Positions 48,700-59,749 of a stretch of 64,000 bases of DNA are shown here, piece after piece. Numbering within the stretch: position 1 is the stretch's first letter; each line of letters starts with the position of its first letter. A model generated the notes under the pieces. The model was not told the DNA's origin. It did not search any database and saw only the letters and a program-made list of their open reading frames with translations. Origin of the DNA: Platycnemis pennipes. Lineage: Eukaryota; Arthropoda; Insecta; Odonata; Platycnemididae. The position numbers and the translations under genes are program-made. The DNA lies in the NCBI GenBank assembly GCA_933228895.1, contig OW121856.1, forward strand, positions 14,711,805 through 14,775,804. Reading direction: 5' to 3'.

Positions 48700-49320
48700 G
48701 ACTCATAAAATACCATAATTTCCCATTTTCTCTCCATTGTAATTTTTTTATTTTTCCTAATATTAAGGAATTATAGCGTTGAGTGCTTGGAATTATGGTT
48801 AGGCCCCTCCACTCCGATGGCTTGGGATCGAACTCAAATGTTGGTAGGGCTTCGATCATATGGAACCCTTACTTGAATCGTTTGGAATCTATTTGTTACA
48901 ATGCACGTTTCAAAATACTGTTTTAACATTATGTGAGGTATTTTAAATTCTTGCTTTGCTTTTGGTACCTTTGATATATATTTAATACTGCTTTATTCAA
49001 TAAAAATCAGTGAAAGCAAATCAAGAGTATAAAATGTAACAACACACTGAAAAGCTTGAATAATGAAAGGTCCCTATTCTAAAATTCGTGGATTTCATTG
49101 TTTTATAGAATAATTCTACTCTTTTCAGAAAATTTCGACTGCTTATTTTTCTTCGTAGATTCTCGTTTCAAGTTGGCAACCCTGTTGATATCTAAAAATC
49201 AGATTCTTTTCCTTTTCTCCCTCTTTTCCAGCAAACTACCTTCTATAGTAATCCTCTAAATATAATCACCTTTAGTTATAAGTCCGTCCATTTACTCTGC
49301 CTTTTTGTAACTGTCTGTGA
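48700..49320. other. Nothing firm recognised
   Basis: A GAGTTCGATCCC-like B-box match on the minus strand near 48830 has no A box. Otherwise AT-rich. Confidence 0.35.
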
Positions 49321-49329
49321 CTACATCCT

Positions 49330-49640
49330 CTAGTTCTCCAATCGCTTTATTTCCTCCTCAGTCTCTCTTTCTTCTTTTCCACACATCTTACCACCAAAAT
49401 TCTTTTTCATCACATACACACACACATCTCAAGCACCTCCAGCTACTTCTAACCTTTCTCCTTCTAGGTCCATGTTTTGCGACCATACTACACAATGGTT
49501 CATTTAATAAGAGCCGCACGGAGTTAGATCTCTATATTAGGTAAAAACCAGTTTAGCCTTGAAGCTATTCTGTAGCACACACCGTTTGTACCTCATCCAC
49601 CTTTACCCACTCTGCCAGCCGAGTGACAGACATTCTTGAC
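49330..49640 (-). pseudogene. Possible decayed LINE C-terminal fragment
   Basis: The minus strand, in one frame with stops, reads YGRKTWT-KEKG-K-LEVLEMCV, which resembles the YGSETWTL…LEAFEMWC segment of the LINE group. Upstream VSVRLAEWVKVDEV may belong to it. Diverged, so moderate to low support. Confidence 0.4.
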
Positions 49641-49649
49641 CTTAACTCC

Positions 49650-52600
49650 TTGTCCTCCTTTTGTTTTAAAATTTAAGCTCTTCCTCCAATAATATTGTAC
49701 CAAAATAATTTTCTTATAATTATCCTTCACCTCACTTCTCCATCAAAAAATTCTGCGGTGCTGTAATCTGTGAAAATGGAAATAAACTGAAGGATCATTT
49801 AAGCTCAGATCAAGAATATTCTTCTGGTCCTTCGATGACCAAATAAATTGTGTCATTCTTACGCTTTATCACAAAAACAATCGTACGCTTTTACTAGCAT
49901 GGTCCAAATATTTTTTAAACCTTTTTTGAATAAGTATTATTTTTTGCTAAGGATATAGTCAAGGCTATAGTATCCAAAATATGATATGTACCATTATTAT
50001 GATACAATTTTTTCTCAGTTAATAACTAACGCTTATTTTTTGTTAAATATAAAAAGCAGTGTATTTCACTTGAAGCTCTTTCACATCATAAATCGCCAGG
50101 AAATCTACCAAGCGTGGTAGGTACAATAAGACATGAGCTATGAGACTTCATTTTTTTTTAATTCACTCCAAAGAGCATCCACTTCGAATTTCTTCCTTTG
50201 CAACAGTTTCCTCCTGAACAGTATACTTGATGACGTTTTGATATCTCCATTGTTGTACCTGTGCTGAAAGTCTCAAACCGATTTCTTGTCTTCAATTGGT
50301 TCACCTTGGATTCACACATTGTTGCGGAATGACAGCCTTTCAGATGTTTTTCATTTTTGGGAAAGGAAAAAAATTCTCTCTCGAGATTTTTATCGGAAGA
50401 ATAGAGGCTAAGGATCCACTCATATTTCTCTTCAGAAAAAAAGAGATGTTTCAGAAAGGCTCATGTCTCAGGAGACGTGTTGTCATAGTCCATTGTCCAA
50501 ACAGACACAATGGGGAATACGTATGCAATTTGCTACTCGTGTATTGACGACGTATTCGATGCGAACTTTTCACAGAAATTTAAATATATTATCCAGCATT
50601 TCCTATGCCAACCACAAAGATTATTAAATGCTATCGAAATATTCCCGAAATCGGACGAAAGTCACGTGACCTGAAATAACTTTAAACTTCACTGCATGAC
50701 ATAGGTTACATGTTGCTAGGAAAACTATTTTAAAAAACTATTTAGGAAAACTATTTTAAAAAAATAAACGTCTGTTTTCCTGAATAAAATTTTACGAATG
50801 AGATAAATACATACATTTTCGCCAAGTATTCATGAAACAACATACCTCCACGTACAAGAGATAAACAACGTCGATAGTGATACCGTGCCGTGACGTCATC
50901 CGATGACATCGTGTTTTTAATTGCCGAAAACGTATAATTCTTAAAGAGTACTATCTTTGTAACACTAATGTAATGCAAATTTTTGCAACTTCATTCTTCA
51001 GTAAAATTCTACCTAGTACATTTTAGCTAATAAACTTTTCATTCAAAGAATTATAAAAAAATAATGCATGTTCCACATTTGCATCCGCATAATAAACACT
51101 CGTTGACGAAGTATTTCGGGAATTCAAAATCCACTCTTTGCCCTTGACGAAGTGAAATAAATAAAATAATATCACCATTTTTTTCTGTCATATATAGTAT
51201 ACACAAAGGTGTCGGAAACAGACGAATGTATTTTTTTATGACCGAAGGCCGAAATAATTTTACTCCAAATGGAATGGTTCAGAAAATAAACTAACTCACT
51301 AACCAAAGATAACTTTAAGATAAGATAAAGATAACTTGTCTAAAAATACCATTTTTCCAAAAAATTCGAGTATTCGCGTTTTGTTGAAAGATATTTCCAG
51401 CCCCAAAAGAGGCGATGCTATAATCGAACAAGCACACTGAAGAGGTTAAAATGATGTTTAGAATAAATTTGAATACATTATCAGTTCTAAGACGCGTAGG
51501 AAATCTTTCTTAAAAATATATCTCTCCATCTGACATGGGGAAAGTTTGTACTATCCGAAGGGTATTCCTGTTAATAGTTTTCCTACCATATTTATTGGAT
51601 AGATATTCGGGGGTATGATAAACATGTTGCAAATACCAAATGCGCTTTTTTGCTGAAATAAAGATATAAATTATAGTTCATATTACCAATAAGTTATAAA
51701 TGATTAAATATAGTGTTCCACTCAGAGGTCGATTGGTAAGGTTAGAGTTCTGAGTACTACGTCTAACGGCGAGCGAAGTTTATTAATCAGGGTATATTTA
51801 CAGGGTACATGTAAATATCTTTCGATATGCCATCTGTAGTTTGTTAGAAATATGTGGTGTCCGAAATTCAGCCATCATATTGGATTGAACTGGACGTGTT
51901 AAAAGGCTTCTCACTTAATAAAACCCAGCGCACCAGATAAGTACTAAATCCCCTGCCATACTCCCTTGTCATGGCTTGCTGATTAATATATAGATGTGGG
52001 TGAGTAGCCCTTACCTCATATTCCTGGGTTACAACATCATATTCACAGCACAATCTAATGGTACTGTTAGGAATTTAAACCGAGAATGTAGCAATTTAAA
52101 TAAGTTTTAGTTCTCAACTCAACGCTTAAGCTGGAAAATACAGAGTATGTATGTAATGTATGAGCACGCGAGTGATACAAAATTCTAACACGACGGATTG
52201 TAATAATCCCGTGACTTAGAAAGATACATGGAATCAAGATATAGTGAGTGGAAGGAGGGAAATTGGAAGGCCAGGGCATTCACATCATTCAAATGGAAGA
52301 CATTTTTAGGAGAAGCCAAAAATAAAATTATAACCAATCCAAAAGTATACATCCAAGGTCAGATGACTAAAATAAGATAGGATATAGAATAAGTATTCAG
52401 GGATTGGCCTTGAGAATCATTTTTATCCGAGAGGGTGGTTCTAAAATTGTGGAAACATCCATCAATTCGAAACTCCAATTCTTTCCACTTTCCAATAATT
52501 CTCACATCAATGTTTCACGATCCCTAATTTGGAGGGAGTAAGTGGCTGAGTCGATGATGAAAGCCGCTACTCTTGAGGACTACTTATCAGGATTGCGAGA

Positions 52601-53020
52601 GTAAAATCATTAGTGTCCTCAGTTCAAAAGAAATACCTAGTACACTTCATACGTGACACTGTTCATGTATTACCAATTAGTTTTATTTTAAAATATGGAA
52701 AATATATAGGTAACAGTAAACCGGGTCTCAATAGCCTTCACCGATTGATTGTAAGTTCAAGTATGAAAAATACTTACGTAGTAAGTACTTTTCATGCGTA
52801 GTAGGAAAAAAAACAAGATAAAAATCAACGGCTTACAGAAGTGCATGTTTAAAGTTTAGATTGAGAAACTGTTGTAACTGTGTTCCAGATCCAGCTCGGT
52901 CATATTATGTAATGGAAGGAGAATACGAGGAAGACACAAACAGATGGTTTTCTGAGTATTTATAATATTTGGTATTTGAAACGTTGAGCAATATAGGAAA
53001 AATATCTTATGCGGGCATTT
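49650..53020. other. No gene recognised
   Basis: A minus-strand stretch around 50180-50500 (QQWRYQNVIKYTVQEETVAK) looks like a broken coding remnant that I cannot name. 50720-50765 holds a short direct repeat of AGGAAAACTATTTTAAAAAA. Confidence 0.35.
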
Positions 53021-53022
53021 AA

Positions 53023-53094
53023 CGATAGCCGTGGCCGAGTGGGTTGAGGCAGGATGGCAGTTTTTACGATCTGGGTTCGGTTCCTACACTAACC
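53023..53094 (+). repeat. tRNA-like SINE head
   Basis: It has A box TGGCCGAGTGGG and B box CTGGGTTCGGTTCCTA at tRNA-like spacing, like a Leu/Ser-type tRNA start. The acceptor stem does not pair well, so a tRNA-derived element is likelier than a tRNA gene. Confidence 0.5.
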
Positions 53095-53169
53095 AAATTA
53101 TTGTAAACACATACGTGAAATAATGGGTCAAGCGAATCGTAAACTGGGATTCATCAAAAGAGTCGACGG

Positions 53170-53575
53170 AAAATCGGCCAACCTCTTCATATTGACGTAA
53201 TTCTTCTCTTTTACATCCTTCACGACCTGTTCCATGTATCACATACGAGGCCTACCTTTTACAACCTTCCCGTTCACTTTTTCCTCGACGATAGTCTTCA
53301 TCAAGCCATCGTGTCTCAAGATATGGCCGATTAAGTTTTCCCTTCTTCTTTTTAGAGTTGTCAGCAGACTTCTCTTTTCTCCTACTCTTCTTAGCACTTC
53401 CTCGTTACTTACTCGGTCGATCCATTTAATCTTCAGCATTCTTCTGTAGCACCACATTTCAAATGCTTCTACCGTTTTCTTCTCCGCTGCTGTCATCGTC
53501 CATGATTCACTGCCGTAAAGAAACATGCTCCAGATGTATGTTCTGATGAACTGTTTTCTTAATGATATGGTACGA
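53170..53575 (-). pseudogene. LINE RT C-terminal fragment (LIGHILRH family), best preserved copy
   Basis: The minus strand reads FIRTYIWSMFLYGSESWTMT, EAFEMWCYRRMLKIKWIDRV, LKRRRENLIGHILRHDGLMK, then a stop, then YMEQVVKDVKEKNYVNMKRL. Only this post-catalytic tail remains; the RT palm is absent. It ends at the low-coordinate side inside ADF-like residues. Same family as 12.2, 24.9, 57.9 and 61.5 kb. Confidence 0.9.
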
Positions 53576-53795
53576 ATGATGATATATGGTACGAATTTGT
53601 GAGGAAGTACTTAAAAGGCAATGACCTCCTGAAAGCTGCTAGTGGAGGATATGTTACAGGGGAGGAGGAAAGGGAAAGTATTTTTGAATAGTGCAGTGGA
53701 AAACAAGCGATATAAATAGTTGAAGATGGAACATAGACCCTATTACAGGTTGGGGAATCTTTTTCAAACGAGGGGCAAAAATTTATTTCAAGGAG

Positions 53796-54636
53796 TAGGG
53801 CTGTGCATCATAGGGATATGAATAGATTCATAATTCTCTGATGTACAGACTAGTCAGATAAGTTGGAAAGGCCACGGTTGATATGCTGTTTGAATGTCGA
53901 CCGACGATATCATTCTGATATCGCGGATTCGCCGATATAAAAAGGAAATATCGTGATATGGACATATCGGGATATCGACATATCGACTTATAATGTAATA
54001 ACTTAAGGCGAAAGAGCATATAATGTTAGATAATAGAGGTACTTTTCAATTTTTTGATACGTCCCATATGAGCTGAAATATAATCATTTTTCCTTGGTCT
54101 AGGAACGGTGAAATTTTTTTAAATTCCGAGTTATGGTTTAAAAACAATAATTTTAAAAACACATTTGAACTTTTCTTGTTGAATTCGAGTTTTTGTTGAT
54201 GAAATCGCACCATGGCCATCCCATTCCCTATATCCAAAATTTTATGATAAATAGTTATAGTTAATAACAATAACAAATTAGACAATTTGAAATATATAAT
54301 TAACGATTGAGGAAGTGTAATATTTTATAAGGAAGAGACCGTTTATAGCACTTCAATCTGATCAACCATTACCGAGCACTTGCGCTAAATAGAGACGTTA
54401 TTAAGGGTGACAGGAAAAAACACCGGGATCAGGAAAGAGTCGTACCGGGATATCGTCATATCGGGATATCGACATATCGGGATATCGACATATCGGGATA
54501 TCGACATATCGGGATATCGACATATCGGATATCGACATATCGGGATATCGACATATCGTGTTTCGAAATATTGACTCCCGATATCAAGTGCATATCGTGA
54601 ATCGTCGACGATATATCGTGCTATCGCACACCCCTA
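53796..54636. mobile_element. hAT-like MITE with 8-bp target duplication and internal minisatellite
   Basis: The left end TAGGGCTGTGC and the right end (complement TAGGGGTGTGC) are short inverted repeats. TCAAGGAG occurs directly outside both ends (53788-53795 and 54637-54644). An 8-bp duplication with short TIRs is the hAT hallmark. The 841-bp interior has no transposase and is full of GATATCG/ATATCG motifs. Confidence 0.85.
54445..54560. repeat. 16-bp minisatellite GATATCGACATATCGG
   Basis: About seven tandem copies, one shortened by a base, each itself nearly palindromic. Related motifs occur at 53900-53990 in the other arm of the same MITE. Confidence 0.9.
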
Positions 54637-54774
54637 TCAAGGAGATTTCGCCAACACAGCTCCGTATTGTGGGTCACATACACACAGGCGCCATCATCAG
54701 TATACAGCAGATCCTAAACAAGAGAGGCAATCGGCAGCTTAGATTACCTGAACCATTAGATATAGGTGATAAAA

Positions 54775-54855
54775 AATTCACCTAGACCGGGAATTGAACC
54801 ACGGACTTTCCGGGCCACTGCGCAGACCACTACGCTACCCAGGATCCCTAATCCG
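54775..54855 (-). repeat. tRNA-derived SINE head, inverted copy
   Basis: The minus strand reads GGGATCCTGGGTAGCGTAGT (A-box region), then GGTTCAATTCCCGG (B box). It mirrors the + copy at 55034 with about 90% identity by eye. Confidence 0.75.
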
Positions 54856-54988
54856 CATGGCAATTTTACCGAGGTTCAGGTACTAGGTGTAGAGCCCTCG
54901 CGGTCCATCAAGGATGGCAACACAAGGGAGAAAGGGCTTCAAGGAAGCCACGACCAATGGTGAACCCCATCCAGTGCTTGGCGATAAA

Positions 54989-55195
54989 TGTAGGATATTT
55001 CAAGCCTGCCGCGTGAACGGCGGTGAAATTCACAATTAGGGATCCTGGGTAGCGTAGTGGTCTGCGCAGTGGCCCGGAAATCCAAAGGTCCGTGGTTCGA
55101 ATCCCCATCCAGGTGAATTTTTTCGCATGGCAATTATTGCAAATTTCACCGCCGTTCACGCGGCAGGCGTTGAAATATCCTGCATTTGATATAGG
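54989..55195 (+). repeat. tRNA-derived SINE with inverted tail arms
   Basis: The head starts about 55034 (GATCCTGGGTAGCGTAGTGG) with B box GTGGTTCGAATCCCC. Its tail at 55143-55184 (CACCGCCGTTCACGCGGCAG) is the reverse complement of 54989-55030, just before the head, so the unit can fold into a large hairpin. Confidence 0.75.
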
Positions 55196-55199
55196 CGGT

Positions 55200-56145
55200 T
55201 TATTCGGTATAGGTAGAAATACTGCAGGGATTAGAGGAAGAGTTGAGAGAAACTAGGTATTGGCATTAGCCCAGTCGAAGCGAAACATCTAACAGGGGGC
55301 CACGACCGCGAACCAGTTTCCTCGTCATTGAAGTAAAATATTATTATTGTAGTAATGGTAACAAACGTGACGACAGATTAAGGGAGACTGGGATCAGAAA
55401 GGACAAATCCATTCAATAAACTACAATTATACGTCTGATGCTGATGATGATAGAATTCAAACCAGCATAAATCTTAGAACTGATGTGACATTACATCTAA
55501 TATAAATTCATAACAGAATGTCTCATTGACTGACTATAATCATGACTCTTTTCACGGCCAACTAATCATGAGGCAGAAAAAGATATTTCATTTGAACACA
55601 AATGAAAAGAAGCAATAATGGTCAGTAACTTTCGTCCAACACGATGAAAATCAATTCACGTAACTTAAACTAAATCTGATTAAGACTTTTTAATTCATCT
55701 CCAAGAAAGCGAAAAGCTTTGAATCACATAATTGAGAAAATGACCCTGACCTTTTTATTATCATTTTGCTTTAAAGATGAAAAAATGGACTGAAGGGAGA
55801 CACACTCTAAATACTGCTGTCCCCCATGAATTCATTTTAATCTTTTACGCGTTACGAAATGGCAGGAAGAATTAATTTCTCACCCCTCAACTCAGTGCTG
55901 AGAAAATGCATATTCAATGAGAAAACTTTGCTCTTGGCTAAATTCAATTCCGATGCCTGTTATCATCTAAGACCTCGCAGTTTTTTCTCACTCATTCTCA
56001 CTCAGAAGCTTGCATAATGCACAAGCAAGGAATATCCTCGCTGGAATATTTAATATATTTTCACTCACTCATAAGGCAGTTCGACTTAAATTTCTTCCTG
56101 AGATTAGTATTGGATTTTAAGTTTCAGGTAGTCTTCTCGGGTCTT
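55200..56145. other. AT-rich, nothing recognised
   Basis: No motif or repeat match that I can support. Confidence 0.45.
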
Positions 56146-56149
56146 CAAC

Positions 56150-56966
56150 CTGGGGGGTGTGAGTTTGAAACCATCGTAATTATCTCGAATAGGTAACCAA
56201 GGAGTCACGTGGTATAAACACGAATGATTTGCAAATTTAGTGTGTCTGAATCGCTCCTTACAATACCATTAATAGTTTTCACTTGCTTTTCTCATCTGTT
56301 TCGACTGTAGTGCCCCCAGATGAGATAGTAGACAAGTGTAAACAGTGACTGAGGAACTGTTTTCGTAGATTTTCGAGGAAAATAGTATAGTATAGCTGCG
56401 GAAAATCATATGTTGGCCAGACAAAGAGAGCCATGGAATGCAGACTGAAGGAACACGAACGGGCTATTCGGAAAAAAGATTGGTATCACTCTGCCGTGGC
56501 TGTGCACACTTTTAGAAGGTCACAGTATTGAAATCAAAAGGGCGTAGGTTTTTTGTAGAGAAATTAGCTATTATCCATGAATCATCAGGGAAGCCATTGA
56601 AATAGAAAAAAGACCTAACAACCTAAACAGAAAAGATTGCTACAAACTTCCTTGTACGTAAAAGAGGCTTTTAAAAAACTGAAGTATTAATTTATCATAC
56701 TGTACATAATAACCGTTTATGTTTGTTTATTATTTTTTCACTGTTCATTTTGAATGCCTTGCGAAGCCAGCAGAATAGCAATGTTGCGAAACTGTTGCTA
56801 AAAGTTTAGTTTAATCGCAAAAAACCAAAAGAAACTTACCAAAAGTTACTGAGGATGTAATTAGTGGTTTTAACAATCCAAATTTGCGAACTATTCTTGT
56901 TTATACCTTTCGACTCCATTGTTACCTATTCGAAATAATCGCAACGCTTCAAAACAAAACCCCCAG
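56150..56966 (+). mobile_element. Penelope-like element remnant with ~90-bp inverted ends
   Basis: The ends CTGGGGGGTGTGAGTTTGAA and its approximate complement ending CCCCCAG at 56966 form long imperfect inverted repeats that include CGAATAGGTAAC and GGTATAAACA. A GIY-YIG endonuclease remnant lies inside. Both ends also bound the 313-bp element at 23612. The reverse transcriptase is missing. Confidence 0.75.
56386..56680 (+). pseudogene. GIY-YIG endonuclease C terminus of a Penelope-like element, frameshifted
   Basis: The + strand reads CGKSYVGQTKRAMECRLKEH, then HSAVAVHTF, and after a frameshift IREAIEIEKRPNNLNRKD and CYKLPC. Y-V-G is the second half of the GIY-YIG motif, with the downstream R-x-x-EH signature. 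The C-terminal EAIEIxKxPxNxNR motif is typical of Penelope-like elements. These nick DNA for target-primed reverse transcription. At least one frameshift and several stops make it non-functional. Confidence 0.85.
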
Positions 56967-56969
56967 CAT

Positions 56970-57865
56970 AAATAGGTATTTACCTGGGCTAAAATACTTG
57001 CTGATGAATCGGATCCCAACTTAAACTCTATCTACAAGGCAATTGAGTAATGTTTTAAGCTGCTTAAATTGCTTATATTCCATCGTTTAACTCTTCTCTA
57101 CACTAATCTTAAAATAAGGCAAGAATGACATACATGCTCAACGCAGGATTACAAGCTGAGATCTTTATTTAGTTGGCGAGTTATCAACCTGGTAATATAG
57201 TTGGCCTCTGTATAAGATTCTGATACTGATTCCAAACCTGGGCCTCGATCATGGATCTTCGTAAGGCGTGCGCAAGCGCTATCGTTATTTTTTTATTTAA
57301 CTTATGTCAGAGAGAACGTGATCTACGTTCTTCATTTTTCGCACAGTACTTCAAATTCCTTATCGCAATCAGTGGAGCAAATTTTATAGACGGTTCTTGT
57401 TAACTCTGCGCTACTCTAGGGGTAAGCGTTAACGATTAAGATTGTGATAACGCGAAAGATACATCCGTGACTCCACACCTGGTTCTTTTAACAATTACAT
57501 TAGTAAACCTTCTCGACACATCTTTGAAAAATTGCTGCTCATTGCTTCACTGTATCCAATTTATTTTAGATATTCTCAAACAATTTATATTTATCTACCG
57601 CTTAGGCCAGATTTTGATAAAGTGTCCACACTTTAATTTAAACACCATTTATCCAATGATATACTCGCACTATTTCCCTCTTTAAATTCTCATACTTCCT
57701 GCCTCTATTTATAATATCTTTAATACTTTCAATTTTGCTTCATTTTCCCTTTTTTTCTGCAATAAGAACAACATATTAACGATTTCGTACGATAAATAAA
57801 GAAAATAAAGAACAAATATTCTACTCATTTACTATATTAGGCGAAATGTTTGGAACAGAATTCTA
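56970..57865. other. Nothing recognised
   Basis: AT-rich with short frames only. Confidence 0.45.
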
Positions 57866-57869
57866 GGAT

Positions 57870-58420
57870 ATGAGAATCCAAGTAGCCAACGATGGACGAA
57901 GCAAGAAAGAAATAGTAAGTAAAATATCCCAGGCAAAGAGGGCATTCTATCAAAAGAAGAACTTATTTACCGCTGGAACTACAAGCGTAGAAGAAAGGAA
58001 ACAAGTCATCAGAAGGTACATCTGGAGCGTGTTTCTTTACCGCAGTGAGGCATTGACGATGACAGCAGCGGAGAAGAAAAAAGTGGAAGCATTCGAAATG
58101 TGGTGCTACAGAAGAACGATGAAGATTAAATGGATCGATCGAGTAAGTAACGAGTAAATCCTAAGAAGAGTGGGAGAAAAGAGAAGTCTGCTGAAAACTC
58201 TAAAAAGAAGACGGAACAACTTAATCGGCCAAATTATGAGACATTATAGCCTGATGAAGACAATCGTCGAGGGACAGGTGGACGGGTAGAACGGCAAAGG
58301 AAAGCCTCGTATGAGATACGTGGAATAAGTCGTGAAGGATCTGAAAGAGAAGAAATACGTAAATTTGAAGAGATACTCTAATAGAAGAATTCAGTGGAGA
58401 GCTGCGTAAAACCATTCTTA
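57870..58420 (+). pseudogene. LINE RT C-terminal fragment (LIGHILRH family)
   Basis: The + strand reads SKKEIVSKISQAKRAFYQKK and VIRRYIWSVFLYRSEALTMT, then EAFEMWCYRRTMKIKWIDRV up to a TAA at 58156. Beyond it, in the same frame, come LRRVGEKRSLLKTLKRRRNN, LIGQIMRH, a stop, and NRRIQWRAA. It reaches slightly farther upstream than the other copies (the AFYQKK segment just after the RT thumb). Four or more stops. Confidence 0.9.
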
Positions 58421-58424
58421 GGTC

Positions 58425-59295
58425 TGCTGGCTAACGATGATGATTCTAGGATAACAATATTTGCCCTGTACACCGACTTAATCAAAATTGTAACTCGTGT
58501 GCCAACGTTTGGGCGTCATAAACGCACTCTACTGTGAATGCCAGAAGAATTTCAGGTACTAATTCGTAGTTCGTTTTCCAACATGTCGTCGCGGAAGGAT
58601 ACATTCTGCTCCCTCCACTAACAGCAACAATAGATGACTAAACTTTGGTAAGTTGAATCAGGATACAGAGCTAGATTGTTTCGTATTTTCCAAGGAAGGG
58701 TTACAAGCTGGAAAATTTGGGTACACCCTTGATTGCTAACCAGGGTTTGCTCGTTTCGCTGGCCGTCATTTTTTTCCAATCGAGATAATGCAATCATCGT
58801 TGAAGTTAATCGTTCGCAATGAAGTGTACACAGAAAATTAAATTCACTGGTTATACTCCTTTGATTTTTCTCTTGACTCGGGTTTGAAATCAAATTTTCG
58901 AAACCGTGAATTTATTCGGCTTGTAAATTCAACTTGGGTCTCCCCTGGCAACCACGCAATCGACATTCATGGGGGATGCCTTGACGCACAATCGATATAA
59001 ACCCGCCAAAAAAATGTTCTGAACCAAAATGGAGTAAAATAGCCGTGCCAACCAAAAACATAGAGCTGATATTTTCGGAAAAGGGACAAGTTTTTATCTA
59101 AATGCTTCTTCAAAAGGCATGATATGGGAAAACACACAATATTGCGACGATTATTAGAGTCGAAAGAGATGACAACAAATTAGACTTGCACAAAAGTCAT
59201 CAAAAACATTTCATCATAAAACTGAAACTATAGGCATTATATGCCTATTCTTCTTTGTAACGTTTCAATGATAATCAACAATCAACAATAAACAA
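58425..59295. other. Nothing recognised
   Basis: No coding or repeat signal that I can support. Confidence 0.45.
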
Positions 59296-59299
59296 CAGT

Positions 59300-59745
59300 T
59301 ACATCTACATCTACACGATACCCTGCAAGCCACCGCGAGGGTGTGTGGCAGGGGGTGAAGATCACCAAGCATTCACTACTAACATGCAAACAAGCAACTA
59401 TAGGGTCTCATGCAACTAGATTGTTAGTATCTGTAGTATTTAAGGGGCTAATACATGCATCATGCACTACAGAATACTCTAAAATATTTCACCTACCTAT
59501 CCCTTTGCTATGCTGCCTATTCTGTTCTCTTATAGTACGGGGGAAAAATGCCATTTTGAATCTATCAGTACGACAATCTCTCTAATCTTATTTATCTGGT
59601 CGAATCTAGCATAATACGCTGGTTTTTTTTAAAATGTGCCTAACATCTTCAGTAAAGCTATCCGATTGAAATATCTCTAATAAATTTAATCTGTACCTTA
59701 ACCTACGCTCTGATAATGATTCCCACCCTAATTCTTTTATTTTAG
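59300..59745 (-). pseudogene. (GATGTA)n-tailed LINE copy with RT C terminus
   Basis: Tail and core lie at the left. The minus strand from the right reads ELGWESLSERRLRYRLNLLE, FTEDVRHILKKTSVL, three stops, then RTDRFKMAFFPRTIRE before the 3' UTR. The best match in the window to the LGWxSLxxRR…FFPRTIRxWN end of LINE polyproteins. Confidence 0.85.
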
Positions 59746-59749
59746 TTCA

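Noticed and set aside
50180..50500. Possible transposase remnant on the minus strand
   Set aside because: A coding-like stretch with stops, but I could not match it to a family with confidence.
53023..53094. A functional tRNA gene
   Set aside because: A and B boxes are present, but the acceptor and anticodon stems do not pair well enough.
54445..54560. CRISPR-like array
   Set aside because: The 16-bp units are contiguous without unique spacers, and they lie inside a eukaryotic MITE.
55034..55115. A functional tRNA gene
   Set aside because: Good A and B boxes, but it is continuous with a repeated SINE body and has an inverted sister copy.
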